Source of the DNA: Bacteroidia bacterium
GTDB taxonomy: Bacteria > Bacteroidota > Bacteroidia > AKYH767-A > OLB10
NCBI GenBank assembly: GCA_016788185.1
Contig: JAEUTF010000181.1
Span: forward strand, 1-45,194
Length of the DNA stretch: 45,194 bases
Direction: 5' to 3'
The notes under the pieces are model-generated. The model was not told where the DNA came from. It was given only the letters and a program-made list of their open reading frames with translations, and did no database searches. Below are positions 7,975-17,615 of the stretch, piece after piece. The position numbers and the translations under genes are program-made. Numbering within the stretch: position 1 is the stretch's first letter; each line of letters starts with the position of its first letter.

Positions 7975-8859
7975 ATGATGAAAAACCTACTACTCTGCTG
8001 CGGCCTGGCCATAGCCTTTACTTCCTGCCAGAAAGGCGAAGGATCCGAACAGCCGATCAACAACGGCGGTACTACCGGGGGGTTGGCCACCGTACCTGCC
8101 ACATTTACACAAAAGGTACTCATTGAAACCTTTACCGGAGCCGGTCAGCCGCAATGCACCGATGGGTTTGTGAAACTCGACAACATCGTGGCGGGCAATA
8201 CGGCGAAAGCCATTCCGGTTTCTGTACATTTCAGTGATGTGATGGAAATTGCGCAGTATACATCCCTGGCCAATGCCTACAGCAATGGCAACCCTATGAC
8301 CTTTCCATCCGGTATGATTAACCGGACGGCCTCCCTGGGCATGGTCATTCTGAACAGAACCCAATGGCAGTCTAATTTCGATGTGGCCAAAGCAAAGACT
8401 GCCAAATGCGGTCTTGCCATTGAATCCACGATCAACGGAAGCAATGCCAACATTACCGTACATTGCGGTTTCAGCCAGGCATTAACAGGGAACTACACCG
8501 TCACCGTGTACCTGCTCGAAGACCAGGTGAGCGGCACCAACGGAACTTATGACCAACGGAATGCTTACCACACTTCATCCGGACACCCTTACAACGGTTT
8601 GGGTGATCCGATCGTAAATTTCAGCCATGATCATGTATTAAGGAAAGTACTCACCGCTCCGCTCGGTGATGCGCTCAGCAATACGGCGCTGACGACCGGC
8701 GGGAAAGAAATAAAAACCTTCACCACCGGTATCAGTGGTTACAAAACCGGCGATCTGAGTGTGGTGGCCTTTATCACCAAGACCGGCAGTACCGCCACCG
8801 GCTATGAAATCATGAATGCTCAACGAGTAAAACTCGGCAGCACCCAAAGCTGGGATTAA
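7975..8859 (+). CDS. Omp28-related lipoprotein, first of a tandem pair
   Basis: The 294-residue product has a lipoprotein signal peptide (lipobox AFTSC, Cys18) followed by a Gly/Thr linker. The body resembles the Omp28 family of Bacteroidota: a thioredoxin-like first half beginning VPATFTQKVLIETFTGAG and a beta-sandwich second half with SHDHVLRKVLTAPLGD (about residues 219-234). Omp28 relatives normally carry EEFTGTWCGxCP at the first site. Here the region reads ETFTGAGQPQCTDG, so the CxxC active site is reduced to one Cys. A surface or periplasmic, non-redox role is therefore likely. ATG 7975 is preferred over 7966 because it begins directly with the signal peptide. A strong terminator follows. 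Confidence 0.78.
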   Translation: MMKNLLLCCGLAIAFTSCQKGEGSEQPINNGGTTGGLATVPATFTQKVLIETFTGAGQPQCTDGFVKLDNIVAGNTAKAIPVSVHFSDVMEIAQYTSLANAYSNGNPMTFPSGMINRTASLGMVILNRTQWQSNFDVAKAKTAKCGLAIESTINGSNANITVHCGFSQALTGNYTVTVYLLEDQVSGTNGTYDQRNAYHTSSGHPYNGLGDPIVNFSHDHVLRKVLTAPLGDALSNTALTTGGKEIKTFTTGISGYKTGDLSVVAFITKTGSTATGYEIMNAQRVKLGSTQSWD

Positions 8860-8880
8860 AATATAAACCATTCTTGATAT

Positions 8881-8913
8881 AAAAAAGGCTGCATCACCAT
8901 GCAGCCTTTTTTT
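8881..8913 (+). terminator. Rho-independent terminator after the first Omp28-like gene
   Basis: GGCTGCAT and ATGCAGCC pair around a 4-nt CACC loop, extended by a run of A before and seven T after. Begins 21 nt past the stop codon. Confidence 0.9.
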
Positions 8914-9098
8914 GTCCCGTACGTGGCTAAGGCGAACAGTGCACAACCATGACTTCAAGACTCACCACAATTGAAAAACAAGACAGCACAAAGCCCGAAA
9001 GATAAAAGCAAATTGTAAGATTCCGCTTCAATTTGAATACATGGTCCTGCACGGCGGCAGTAACATTGTGTAACAAAATATTCAAACCAATATTGAAA

Positions 9099-9983
9099 AT
9101 GAAAAAACTATTCCTCTATGCTGTAGCCACAGGATTTCTGTTTACAGCCTGTCAGAAAGAAGACACTGCTGACCCGTCCGGCTCCAGCGGCATGAAAGCT
9201 GCGTCGGCCCCGAATGTCAGCCCTGTACCGGCCACATTCGTTAAAAAGGTAATGGTGGAAGAATTCACCAGCGCCACCAACGGATTCGTGCCCGAATCAT
9301 CAAGGGACCTCTACTCCTCTGTGAAAGCCAATCCCGGTCGTGTTTACCTGGCAGGACTGCACCTGAACGACATCATGGCCCACAATCAAACCAACCGTTT
9401 GATGAGCGCCTTCACACCCGGTAACGCCAGCATCCCATGTGCTACCGTAGACCGCGCCAATTTCGCAGGTAACACTTACCTCAGTTCGAATCAATACAGC
9501 AATGCCATCAGTGCCAGCTTGCTGAAGCCGGTCACCTGTGGTGTGGCCATTAACTCCGCCATAACAGGCAATTCGGCCGTTATTGATATACACGCCGGAT
9601 TCGCCGCAACCATGCCCGGCAGTTACAAAATCAGCGCCTATCTCATTGAAGACCGTGTGGTGAGTGGCAATCCCCTGTTTTACCAGGCCAATGCCTTTAA
9701 CAACATGAGCGGAAGTCCGTTTTACAATGCAGGCAACCCCATCACCGGCTTTGTGCACAACAATGTTGTGCGACGGGTGTTGAGTTCTTCCATGGGAGAC
9801 CCGATTAACATCACTGCCCAGGTGGCCGGCGGTTCCGCCGTATTCAATTATAAAATTGATATGCCCCAGAAACACAATCCGAACAGCACCTGGAAAGTGA
9901 TTGCCTTCATCACCAATGACGTCACAAATGAAATCGTGAATGTGCAGATGGGCGACCTCGGAAGTCTGCAGGACTGGAACTAA
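9099..9983 (+). CDS. Omp28-related lipoprotein, second of a tandem pair
   Basis: This 294-residue lipoprotein (lipobox LFTAC, Cys18) is a paralogue of the gene at 7975. It has the same length and lipid-Cys position, the same entry to the fold (VPATFVKKVMVEEFTSAT against VPATFTQKVLIETFTGAG), the same YLIEDRV strand and the same ending (GDLGSLQDWN against VKLGSTQSWD). The thioredoxin-type motif is lost completely: EEFTSATNGFVPES has no Cys. The two copies are clearly diverged, so the duplication is not recent. The longest frame opens with a TTG at 9033, but only the ATG at 9099 gives a lipoprotein signal. A TAACATTG sequence at 9061-9068 is a one-mismatch -7 element. The gene is bounded by terminators on both sides, so it is monocistronic. 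Confidence 0.78.
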   Translation: MKKLFLYAVATGFLFTACQKEDTADPSGSSGMKAASAPNVSPVPATFVKKVMVEEFTSATNGFVPESSRDLYSSVKANPGRVYLAGLHLNDIMAHNQTNRLMSAFTPGNASIPCATVDRANFAGNTYLSSNQYSNAISASLLKPVTCGVAINSAITGNSAVIDIHAGFAATMPGSYKISAYLIEDRVVSGNPLFYQANAFNNMSGSPFYNAGNPITGFVHNNVVRRVLSSSMGDPINITAQVAGGSAVFNYKIDMPQKHNPNSTWKVIAFITNDVTNEIVNVQMGDLGSLQDWN

Positions 9984-10008
9984 ACAAAAAAATAAATACA
10001 GATTTCTC

Positions 10009-10038
10009 AAAAGGGGTGTCAAGAAAGACACCCCTTTT
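10009..10038. terminator. Bidirectional terminator between convergent genes
   Basis: A 12-bp perfect stem, AAAAGGGGTGTC with GACACCCCTTTT, around a 6-nt loop. The A run on one side and the T run on the other let it serve both the plus-strand lipoprotein gene and the minus-strand Nudix gene. Confidence 0.9.
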
Positions 10039-10043
10039 GAATT

Positions 10044-10685
10044 TTACTCTTCAAGCAGGGCAGCCATCTCCGCTATCATCATCGCAGTTGCGCCCCAGAT
10101 TCTGACACCTTCCACCCGAAAGTAGGGAGCCTGTACAGAAAAGCCTTTTGAACTGTGGAAGATACCCTCCTGAATTTCCATACCGGACGAAAACAAATGC
10201 AGGTCAGGCATGAGCACCCTGTTCACTTCCGCGGCGCTGGGGGCCATCTCAGGCACTTCAGGAAGAAACCCCAGGAAGGGCTGCACGAAGAAATTACTCG
10301 CTGGAATGAACAAAGAGGTCATGGGCCCGATCACGGTGACGGCTGAAGCCCTAAGCCCCAACTCCTCTTCGGTCTCCCTTAATGCGGTATCCAGCAATGT
10401 TTCATCGTGCTCCTGTTTACCACCGGGAAAACTGATCTGCCCTGCATGGACATCAGGTCCGGAGGTACGCTCCATCAGAATCACTTTTGCAGGAGGATTG
10501 GCTGCGCCGGGTACCAGCAACACCATCACCGCCGCAGTTTTATAATTTTCGGATCCAGCCAGGTATTCTTCCATACTCTTTCGATGTACAGGGGCCATCC
10601 TTCGCTGTGCGCCATGGCCGGGTAAGGCCTTCCTGTACCGGATTTGCAGGCGGTTTATCAAATCAGGGAAACGATCCTGCTCCAT
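10044..10685 (-). CDS. Nudix hydrolase of the CoA pyrophosphatase type
   Basis: This 213-residue protein carries the extended signature of CoA pyrophosphatases: HAGQISFPGGKQEHDE leading into RETEEELGL (about residues 80-112). The Nudix box (Gx5Ex7REUxEExGU) is fully intact. CoAse-type enzymes split CoA or its derivatives into 3',5'-ADP and phosphopantetheine, trimming damaged or surplus CoA in the cytoplasm. The length is close to the family's usual 190-215. The start codon lies 3 nt after the stop of the ABC exporter gene, so the two are transcribed together; no functional link between them is obvious. The 3' end meets the bidirectional terminator. Confidence 0.87.
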   Translation of the reverse strand: MEQDRFPDLINRLQIRYRKALPGHGAQRRMAPVHRKSMEEYLAGSENYKTAAVMVLLVPGAANPPAKVILMERTSGPDVHAGQISFPGGKQEHDETLLDTALRETEEELGLRASAVTVIGPMTSLFIPASNFFVQPFLGFLPEVPEMAPSAAEVNRVLMPDLHLFSSGMEIQEGIFHSSKGFSVQAPYFRVEGVRIWGATAMMIAEMAALLEE

Positions 10686-10688
10686 CTG

Positions 10689-12455
10689 TTAAAGGGGCTG
10701 TACCATGGGCTCAGGTTTTCGCTCACCAATCTGTTGTCTCCACATGGCATAATAAAGTCCTTTCTGTCCGATCAGGTCAGCATGACGACCGGATTCAACG
10801 ATAGCGCCACGTTCCAGCACATAAATCACATCGGCATGCATCACAGTTGAAAGCCGGTGTGCAATCAGAATGGTGATGTGATTCCGGTTGGTGGAAATGG
10901 AACGAATGGTTCCGGTAATCTCCTCTTCCGTGAGTGAATCAAGAGCGGAAGTAGCCTCGTCAAATACCAGGAGTGAGGGTCGCCTTAGCAAGGCTCTGGC
11001 AATTGACAAACGCTGCTTTTCACCACCTGAAACTTTTACCCCGCCTTCGCCTATCACCGTATCCAATCCCTTGTCAGCTCTTTTCAGCAGCGATTGCATG
11101 GAGGCTTTGTTGAGTACATCGTAACAATCCTCATCACTGGCGCCCGGGGCTACAAAGCGAAGGTTCTCCCGGATGGTTCCGGAGAACAGTTGCGTATCCT
11201 GAGTCACCAAACCGATCTGGGCACGCAACTCGTCCAGGCTGATCTGGTCGGCTTCTATTCCATTGTAACGCAGGGCACCTTCCTGCGGCTTGTAAAGTCC
11301 TACCAGCAACTTCACCAGGGTGGTTTTGCCGGATCCGCTGGGGCCCACAAAGGCCACTGTTTCACCCTCCTCCACCTTGAAAGAAATATCCTGCACCGCA
11401 TTCACCGCAGCGCTTTGATGCCGGAAAGAGACAGCATCCAGTTCGAACGACTGGATGTGGCCCAAGGTCACAGGGTGTAACGGACGGGGCTCAGGCTTAA
11501 TGTTCAGTATTTCCTGAAAATTATGCAAGGATACTTCCGCCTCCCGGTAAATATTGATGATGTTACCCAATTCCTGCAAGGGACCGAAAATGAAAAAGGA
11601 ATAAATAAACATGGTAAAGAACTGGCCGATGGAAATCTGTCGGGTAAAAATGAGATACAACATCATAAACATGATGGCTGTTCGAAGAAAATTAACCATG
11701 GTTCCCTGAATAAAACTCAGGGAACGTATGTACTTCACTTTCTTCAGTTCAAGCTTGAGTATCTTATCGGTGTTGGCATTCAGCCGTGATATCTCCTGGC
11801 TTGACAATCCAAGGCTCTTCACCAGCTCTATGTTGCGCAACGACTCGGTCGTTGAGCCTGCCAGCGCTGTGGTTTCGGCCACAATCACTTTTTGGATTTT
11901 CTTCACCTTCTTGCTCAACACCGAGCTGATGACTCCTAAAATGGGGATCACACCAAAATAGACAGGTGCGATCAGCCAATGTACGGTAGCCGCATATACT
12001 GATACAAATACAATGGCCACCAGCGAAGTAAACAGAATGTTTATAAATGCGCTGATCAGTTTTTCCACATCGGATCTTACCTTCTGGAGCCGGCCCAGCG
12101 TTTCGCCGCTCCGCTGGTCTTCAAACACCTCATAAGGCAATTCGAGGCTGTGCCGGATGCCATCGGCATAAATCCTTGCACCCACTTTCTGCGTGATCAC
12201 GTTTACATAGTAATCCTGGAAATTCTTCGCCACACGACTGACAAATGCCACACCGATGGCCGCCAGTAGCAGCAAACCCACGCCTTTAATAAATTCCTCC
12301 TTGCTTAACTTTTCAAACTGGGTGACGTAGTCATCGATGACATGTTTGAATATATAGGGGTCGAGCAGTGAAAACACCTGGTTCACTGCGGCCAGCCCCA
12401 GGGCAAAAATGATGAGTTTCCAATAGCCACGGAGGTAACCGAGAAGTAGTTTCAT
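10689..12455 (-). CDS. ABC exporter, fused permease and ATPase
   Basis: The 588-residue half-transporter should act as a homodimer in the inner membrane. The N-terminal half holds six predicted transmembrane helices (about 12-310) of the exporter type. The ATPase half shows Walker A GPSGSGKTT (about 366-374), Q-loop VTQDTQLFSG, signature VSGGEKQRLSIARALL, Walker B LLVFDEATSALD and H-loop IAHRLSTV, all intact. It resembles the MsbA/multidrug group, but the substrate cannot be read. Upstream on the minus strand, TTAATTTG (12473-12480) is a one-mismatch -7 element 17 nt before the ATG. It forms an operon with the CoA pyrophosphatase-type Nudix gene. Confidence 0.9.
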   Translation of the reverse strand: MKLLLGYLRGYWKLIIFALGLAAVNQVFSLLDPYIFKHVIDDYVTQFEKLSKEEFIKGVGLLLLAAIGVAFVSRVAKNFQDYYVNVITQKVGARIYADGIRHSLELPYEVFEDQRSGETLGRLQKVRSDVEKLISAFINILFTSLVAIVFVSVYAATVHWLIAPVYFGVIPILGVISSVLSKKVKKIQKVIVAETTALAGSTTESLRNIELVKSLGLSSQEISRLNANTDKILKLELKKVKYIRSLSFIQGTMVNFLRTAIMFMMLYLIFTRQISIGQFFTMFIYSFFIFGPLQELGNIINIYREAEVSLHNFQEILNIKPEPRPLHPVTLGHIQSFELDAVSFRHQSAAVNAVQDISFKVEEGETVAFVGPSGSGKTTLVKLLVGLYKPQEGALRYNGIEADQISLDELRAQIGLVTQDTQLFSGTIRENLRFVAPGASDEDCYDVLNKASMQSLLKRADKGLDTVIGEGGVKVSGGEKQRLSIARALLRRPSLLVFDEATSALDSLTEEEITGTIRSISTNRNHITILIAHRLSTVMHADVIYVLERGAIVESGRHADLIGQKGLYYAMWRQQIGERKPEPMVQPL

Positions 12456-12535
12456 AGTAGATGGTAAAAATACAAATTAACAAATGACTGTTATTTAGTT
12501 CCTTACTTCATGCAGCTATTCCCTGCAATAAGATG

Positions 12536-12543
12536 TAGATTTG
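12536..12543 (+). promoter_or_regulatory. TAnnTTTG promoter box (TAGATTTG) of the 12573 gene
   Basis: Perfect -7 element 29 nt before the GTG start. The longest open frame begins upstream of it at 12510, which would place the start before the promoter. Confidence 0.55.
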
Positions 12544-12572
12544 AAGCGTTACAAGACGAAAAGACGAACAAC

Positions 12573-13076
12573 GTGAGAAAACATTTTATTGCCGTACTGC
12601 TTCTTCTGGCCCCGGCCCTTGCATGGTCACAGCACACCATCATCACCAAGAGCGGGGAGCGTCTGAACGGTGAACTCCAGAAGATTGAGAATAACACCGT
12701 TACCTTCTTTCACAAAGGAAGCCTGGTGACCTTTCAATTGGGCCAGATCAAATCCATTGATTTTGATGGTGAACCCGGAAGCGGCAGCAGTATTTCTGCC
12801 TCCGGACAAAAAGGGGTTACATTCGTTATGCCGGGGCGCAAGATCATTAAGCAGCCCAAGGTGGATAACCTGACCATGGAAAAAGGAGTTGTAGTGGTGG
12901 CTATCACCATCAATAAATACGGTGATGTGGTAAAAGCCGAACCCGGCGTGGAGGGTACCACCACCACCAGTCAATACCTTCTTACCAAGGCCAAGCAGGC
13001 GGCAGAAAGCGCCAAGTTTGACGGAGGTACGACCATGCCCCTCGAGCAAAAAGGCACCATCACCATCACGTTCTGA
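12573..13076 (+). CDS. Small secreted protein ending in a TonB-C-like domain
   Basis: The 167-residue product has a clear signal peptide (hydrophobic IAVLLLLAPALAW, predicted cut after WSQ at about residue 20). A short beta-rich part (HTIITKSGERLNGELQKIE) follows, of the kind seen in proteins that read as membrane or envelope stress components. The last 75 residues (GVVVVAITINKYGDVVKAEPG to GTITITF) match the pattern of the TonB C-terminal domain: two strands around an INxxG turn, a helix rich in Ala and a final strand. Unlike real TonB there is no N-terminal anchor or Pro-rich spacer, so it may bind peptidoglycan or a barrel plug rather than transduce energy. The GTG at 12573 was chosen from the promoter box and the signal peptide. 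No neighbour explains the role. Confidence 0.7.
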   Translation: MRKHFIAVLLLLAPALAWSQHTIITKSGERLNGELQKIENNTVTFFHKGSLVTFQLGQIKSIDFDGEPGSGSSISASGQKGVTFVMPGRKIIKQPKVDNLTMEKGVVVVAITINKYGDVVKAEPGVEGTTTTSQYLLTKAKQAAESAKFDGGTTMPLEQKGTITITF

Positions 13077-13099
13077 TTGTATTAACCCTCCATATTCAG

Positions 13100-13133
13100 G
13101 AAGCTGCCCCGTAAGGCAGCTTCTTTCTTTTTT
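13100..13133. terminator. Terminator between convergent genes
   Basis: A 9-bp stem, GAAGCTGCC with GGCAGCTTC, around a 6-nt loop and followed by a T-rich run. It lies 23 nt after the plus-strand stop and 10 nt before the minus-strand stop. Confidence 0.85.
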
Positions 13134-13142
13134 ACAGAACCG

Positions 13143-14693
13143 CTATTCCCAAATCAATTCATACACGGCAAAGCCAGCCTGAAGGGTGGTTCTTTGCACT
13201 CCTGCAGGACGCGTGATCCGGTACTCCCCACCCTTCTTATCCCGGTACATCACTTCCTGCCGCATGACGTGTGTGGCATTGCTTTTATGAAACAGGACGA
13301 CATAGGGACAATCGTTTAAACTATTTTCCGGTTCGTAGGATGTTCCGTTTACCCGCACTTCCTGCGCATTGTTAAAGTTTCTTTCCGGATCATTCATGAG
13401 GGCAATGGCCCGTGAGGCCAACGGAACACCGTAGCCTATGTAATTATTGCCATAAGGATACAAATGAGAAGAACGAATGATGATCTGCTTCAGTTCAGAA
13501 GCCGTCAAGGCGGGGTTCATTTCGAGCAGGCAGGCGGCAAAGCCACAAACAGCGGGTGCCGACAAAGAGGTGCCTTGCGCCGAATAGGCGGCCACATCCG
13601 GCTTCAGGTACGGTGTAAATCCGGGACCAATGCCGCTGTATCCGGCTTTTTCCATGTGCCCGAGTACGGCTCCCACGGTAAGCGCCGACGCTGCATCCGC
13701 CGGTGTACTGATCAGGCGCCAGTTTTTCTTCGCTCCGTCGTTTCCGGCCGCCACTACCACCAACATATTCTTTTCCGTACATGCTATTTCAACGGCTTTC
13801 GCAATCATGCTCGAACCATTCATATCGGAAGGTTTATAATTGGAGCTCTTGAGCTTTCGGCCCCGGCCATAACCCAATGAGGTGTTGACCACGCGAACGC
13901 CGGCTTTCTCCATCCACTCCAGTGCAGCGATATAATAGTCCTCCTCTTCTTTAAACTCCCTGGTGCCATCTTCCGTACGGGCCAGATAATAACTTGCCTC
14001 AACGGCCAGTCCTCGACGGTACCCCGGCAGGGGATCATGTCCTGCAATCATTCTCAAAACTTCAGTTCCGTGATAATGGTAAATCAGGCGCATATCCCGG
14101 ATTAAATTCAGGAGCCAGAATTTTCGCTCTTTGAACGGCTCCTTCCGTCCGGTATAAAATGTTTCCCGATAAGAAATCGTATCCAGATTTTTTACAAAAT
14201 CACGTGCACCGGCCAATTGCCGGCCTTTCCAGAGATGCTGCAGATCGCCTGCTTTCACAGAATCATCCAGGTACAGAAATCCCGCATCGGTCACCCCGAT
14301 TTTTACTCCCATACCGCCTACTCCCCTTCGTGTAAACGCATCGGCCTGCATCTGCTCCAGGGCTTTTGAATAATCAATCCGACCACTGCCTTGCATTGCA
14401 GATCCCTTCATGGACAGTACCGGAAAGAAATCAAACCTGAACGGCAATGTCAGGATTTCCTCTGTTTGCTGCTTATCCAGCACAACGGAAAGTGCATTCA
14501 GCCAGGACGAACGAACCCGCAGCTGGTAACCACGGGCTTTTACACTATCACTGAGCGCCCCTGCCTCTGATGCCTGATGCGGAACCAACCAATATGCCCT
14601 TTGGGCCGTGACGGGTTCCGCAGTAAAAAACAAGAGAATCAACAAGAGCCAGGGGAACCTGAAGGTGCATTGAATCCGGAGAAGGTACAGCAT
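13143..14693 (-). CDS. Secreted subtilisin-like (S8) serine protease without a T9SS domain
   Basis: This 516-residue protein has a signal peptide (about 1-31, ending PVTAQ) and a subtilase domain with all four motifs: Asp in KIGVTDAGF (about 135), His in HYHGTEVLRM (about 210), Asn in VVAAGNDG (about 320) and Ser in GTSLSAPAVCG (about 380). The residue after the His block and the DAG instead of DTG are slightly atypical. After the catalytic domain comes a short beta-rich tail with no FPNP-type sorting sequence, so it is probably periplasmic or exported differently from the first protease. The longest frame begins at 14759, but the ATG at 14693 starts right at the signal peptide. A one-mismatch -7 element (GATCTTTG, 14719-14726, minus strand) lies between the two. 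Confidence 0.88.
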   Translation of the reverse strand: MLYLLRIQCTFRFPWLLLILLFFTAEPVTAQRAYWLVPHQASEAGALSDSVKARGYQLRVRSSWLNALSVVLDKQQTEEILTLPFRFDFFPVLSMKGSAMQGSGRIDYSKALEQMQADAFTRRGVGGMGVKIGVTDAGFLYLDDSVKAGDLQHLWKGRQLAGARDFVKNLDTISYRETFYTGRKEPFKERKFWLLNLIRDMRLIYHYHGTEVLRMIAGHDPLPGYRRGLAVEASYYLARTEDGTREFKEEEDYYIAALEWMEKAGVRVVNTSLGYGRGRKLKSSNYKPSDMNGSSMIAKAVEIACTEKNMLVVVAAGNDGAKKNWRLISTPADAASALTVGAVLGHMEKAGYSGIGPGFTPYLKPDVAAYSAQGTSLSAPAVCGFAACLLEMNPALTASELKQIIIRSSHLYPYGNNYIGYGVPLASRAIALMNDPERNFNNAQEVRVNGTSYEPENSLNDCPYVVLFHKSNATHVMRQEVMYRDKKGGEYRITRPAGVQRTTLQAGFAVYELIWE

Positions 14694-14899
14694 ACGATTT
14701 AGTGCAGATGGAAGGGTACAAAGATCGGAAACCGGAATAAGTATTTCTACGAATCCCATTCAATGACTATTTGACATATCCAGGTAGAACAAGGTGCAGC
14801 AGTGGCAGTCGTTGGATAAAAAACCTGCCATAATTTCCTTGTTTCAGGCAGCAATTAAAATTGGGTCGTTCTTTGAGCGGGATTGGGAAAAAACACCAT

Positions 14900-17515
14900 A
14901 TGAATTTCAATCAATTCACCATTAAATCACAGGAAGTTTTGCAGGAAGCCCAGACACTGGCGCTTTCTCAGGGTCAGCAGTCCATTGAGCCGGGGCATCT
15001 CCTGAAAGCCATGATTCAAAATGATGAACATGTGATTCCTTTTCTTTTAAAAAGGTTGAATGTAAACATTCAACAACTCAACAAGGAACTGGATGCCCTG
15101 GTATCCTCCTATCCAAAGGTGAGCGGAGGCCAACCTTATTTCGGAAACGACGCACAGGCCGTACTGCAAAAGGCCCTGGTCCTCATCAAAGATTTCAAGG
15201 ATGAATTTGTTTCACTGGAACACCTTCTGCTGGGGCTCCTGAGCGGAAAGGACGCCGTTGCAAAACTCCTCAAACAATCGGGCGTCAACGAAGCCGACCT
15301 TCGTGTAGCCATCAAGGATCTCCGTAAAGGAGCCAGAGTCACCTCTGCCGGAGCCGAAGAAACGTACAATGCTTTAGGAAAATACGCCAGGAACCTCAAT
15401 CAGCTGGCCCGTGAGGGAAAGCTGGACCCTGTCATAGGAAGGGATGAGGAAATCCGCCGGGTACTTCAGATCCTGTCGCGCCGAACCAAAAATAATCCGG
15501 TACTCATCGGCGAACCGGGGGTAGGTAAAACAGCGATTGCCGAAGGACTGGCCCATCGCATTATCAACGGTGATGTTCCGGAGAACCTCAAAAGCAAAGT
15601 CATCTATTCGCTCGACATGGGCGCCCTGATTGCAGGTGCCAAGTACAAAGGGGAATTTGAAGAGCGACTGAAAGCGGTCGTCAAAGAAGTCATCAGCGCC
15701 GAAGGGGAAATCATCCTGTTCATCGATGAAATTCACACCCTGGTGGGAGCAGGCGGTGGCGGTGAAGGCGCCATGGATGCTGCCAACATCCTGAAACCAG
15801 CCCTGGCCAGAGGAGAACTCCGGTCGATCGGCGCCACTACGCTGAACGAATATCAGAAATACATCGAAAAGGATAAAGCGCTTGAACGACGCTTCCAGAA
15901 AGTAATGGTGGAAGAACCGGATGTAAAGGACGCCATTTCCATTTTACGCGGATTAAAGGAAAGATACGAAGCGCACCATAAAGTACGCATCAAGGATGAA
16001 GCGATCATTGCATCCGTTGAGCTCAGCGACCGCTACATTTCCGACCGCTTCCTTCCCGACAAAGCGATTGACCTCATGGATGAGGCCGCTGCCAAACTCC
16101 GCCTGGAAATGGACAGCGTGCCCGAAGAACTTGACGAAATTCAACGGAAAATAATGCAGCTGGAAATTGAAAGGGCCGCCATTAAAAGAGAAGGAGACGA
16201 TAAGAAAATAAAGGAGCTCAGTGAAACGCTTGCTAACCTGAACGAAGACCGGAACACGATCAAGGCAAGATGGGAAGCAGAGAAAGAAATCATCAACAGC
16301 ATTACACAGACCAAAGAGGAAATCGAACAACTGAAACTTGAAGCTGATCAGGCCGAACGTGCCGGTGATTACGGGAAAGTAGCAGAAATCAGGTACGGTA
16401 AAATAAAATTCGCTGAAGAAAAACTACAGGCGAACCAGGCCCGGCTGCTTGAAGCCCAGAAAAACAAGGCGATGATCAAAGAGGAGGTGGAAAGTGAAGA
16501 TATTGCCGAGGTAGTAAGTCGCTGGACCGGCATCCCGGTTAAACGCATGCTTCAGAGTGAACGTGAAAAACTGCTGCACCTGGAGGATGAACTTCACAAA
16601 CGGGTGGTGGGTCAGCAGGATGCCATTGCCGCTTTATCGGATGCGGTACGAAGAAGCAGGGCCGGTTTGCAGGACCTGAAAAGGCCTATCGGGTCCTTCA
16701 TCTTTCTGGGAACGACAGGCGTGGGTAAAACAGAACTGGCCAAGGCATTGGCGGAATTTCTTTTCAACGATGAAAATGCCATGACACGTATTGACATGAG
16801 TGAATACCAGGAACGTCACAGCGTGAGCCGTTTGATCGGTGCTCCTCCGGGCTATGTTGGTTACGATGAAGGCGGGCAGCTTACCGAATCGGTACGGCGC
16901 AGGCCCTACTCCGTTGTGTTGCTGGATGAAATCGAAAAGGCGCACCCGGATGTGTTCAATATTCTCCTTCAGGTATTGGATGATGGCCGACTGACGGACA
17001 ACAAAGGCCGGATTGCCAATTTTAAAAACACCATCATTATCATGACCTCCAACATCGGAGCGCATCTGATCCAGGAAAACATGGAAAAGATGACCGATAA
17101 AAACAAGGAGGATGTATTGGCCAAAACCCGGATTGAAGTGTTTGAGATGCTGAAGAAAACCATTCGCCCTGAATTTCTCAACCGGATAGACGAAATCATC
17201 ATGTTCAACCCCTTAAGCAGGGAGGAAATTCATGAGATTGTTCAGATACAGTTTAATTCCGTCGCCAAAATGCTTGCTGATAACGATATAAAAGTGAGCA
17301 TGAGCGATGAAGCCATCGACTGGCTGGCACAACTTGGCTACGATCCTCAGTTTGGCGCCAGGCCCTTAAAAAGAGTACTGCAGAAAAGGGTGTTGAATGA
17401 ACTCAGTAAACAAATCCTGGCCGGAACGGTTACAAAGGATCAATCGATAGAAATAGACCTGGATAAAAACAACAATTTCGTATTCAGGAACCTGAACGAG
17501 CGTGTTAGTGTGTAG
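14900..17515 (+). CDS. clpB: ClpB/Hsp104 disaggregase
   Basis: The 871-residue ATPase forms a hexameric ring that extracts proteins from aggregates together with DnaK. The N-domain (two Clp_N repeats) covers about 1-150. NBD1 has Walker A GEPGVGKT at about 204-211 and Walker [16 protein letters not shown]. The coiled-coil middle domain spans about 400-530, and NBD2 has Walker A GTTGVGKT at about 603-610 and Walker [14 protein letters not shown]. These positions fall within two or three residues of the E. coli protein, so the gene is complete. The start [12 protein letters not shown] matches the family, rather than the TTG at 14861. I see no convincing promoter in the 207 nt upstream. A terminator follows, so it is monocistronic. 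Confidence 0.97.
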   Translation: MNFNQFTIKSQEVLQEAQTLALSQGQQSIEPGHLLKAMIQNDEHVIPFLLKRLNVNIQQLNKELDALVSSYPKVSGGQPYFGNDAQAVLQKALVLIKDFKDEFVSLEHLLLGLLSGKDAVAKLLKQSGVNEADLRVAIKDLRKGARVTSAGAEETYNALGKYARNLNQLAREGKLDPVIGRDEEIRRVLQILSRRTKNNPVLIGEPGVGKTAIAEGLAHRIINGDVPENLKSKVIYSLDMGALIAGAKYKGEFEERLKAVVKEVISAEGEIILFIDEIHTLVGAGGGGEGAMDAANILKPALARGELRSIGATTLNEYQKYIEKDKALERRFQKVMVEEPDVKDAISILRGLKERYEAHHKVRIKDEAIIASVELSDRYISDRFLPDKAIDLMDEAAAKLRLEMDSVPEELDEIQRKIMQLEIERAAIKREGDDKKIKELSETLANLNEDRNTIKARWEAEKEIINSITQTKEEIEQLKLEADQAERAGDYGKVAEIRYGKIKFAEEKLQANQARLLEAQKNKAMIKEEVESEDIAEVVSRWTGIPVKRMLQSEREKLLHLEDELHKRVVGQQDAIAALSDAVRRSRAGLQDLKRPIGSFIFLGTTGVGKTELAKALAEFLFNDENAMTRIDMSEYQERHSVSRLIGAPPGYVGYDEGGQLTESVRRRPYSVVLLDEIEKAHPDVFNILLQVLDDGRLTDNKGRIANFKNTIIIMTSNIGAHLIQENMEKMTDKNKEDVLAKTRIEVFEMLKKTIRPEFLNRIDEIIMFNPLSREEIHEIVQIQFNSVAKMLADNDIKVSMSDEAIDWLAQLGYDPQFGARPLKRVLQKRVLNELSKQILAGTVTKDQSIEIDLDKNNNFVFRNLNERVSV

Positions 17516-17544
17516 TGTTTATGTTTGTAGTTTATTCGTTAGGT

Positions 17545-17574
17545 GAAAGCCCTCCCCAGCCGGGAGGGCTTTTC
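17545..17574 (+). terminator. Rho-independent terminator after clpB
   Basis: An 11-bp stem, AAAGCCCTCCC with GGGAGGGCTTT, around a 5-nt loop and ending in T. It is 30 nt after the clpB stop and may also serve the convergent gene. Confidence 0.88.
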
Positions 17575-17615
17575 ATTTATCGTGCACCGTCATCCTGGTT
17601 TCGCTACCGGACAGT

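Noticed and set aside
9300-10031. 243-codon open frame on the minus strand over the second Omp28-like gene
   Set aside because: Antisense to a lipoprotein gene with a clear paralogue next door, and its start lies inside the bidirectional terminator.
14703-14899. Heat-shock promoter or CIRCE-like element before clpB
   Set aside because: No inverted repeat of the CIRCE type and no TAnnTTTG box better than two mismatches could be found in the gap.
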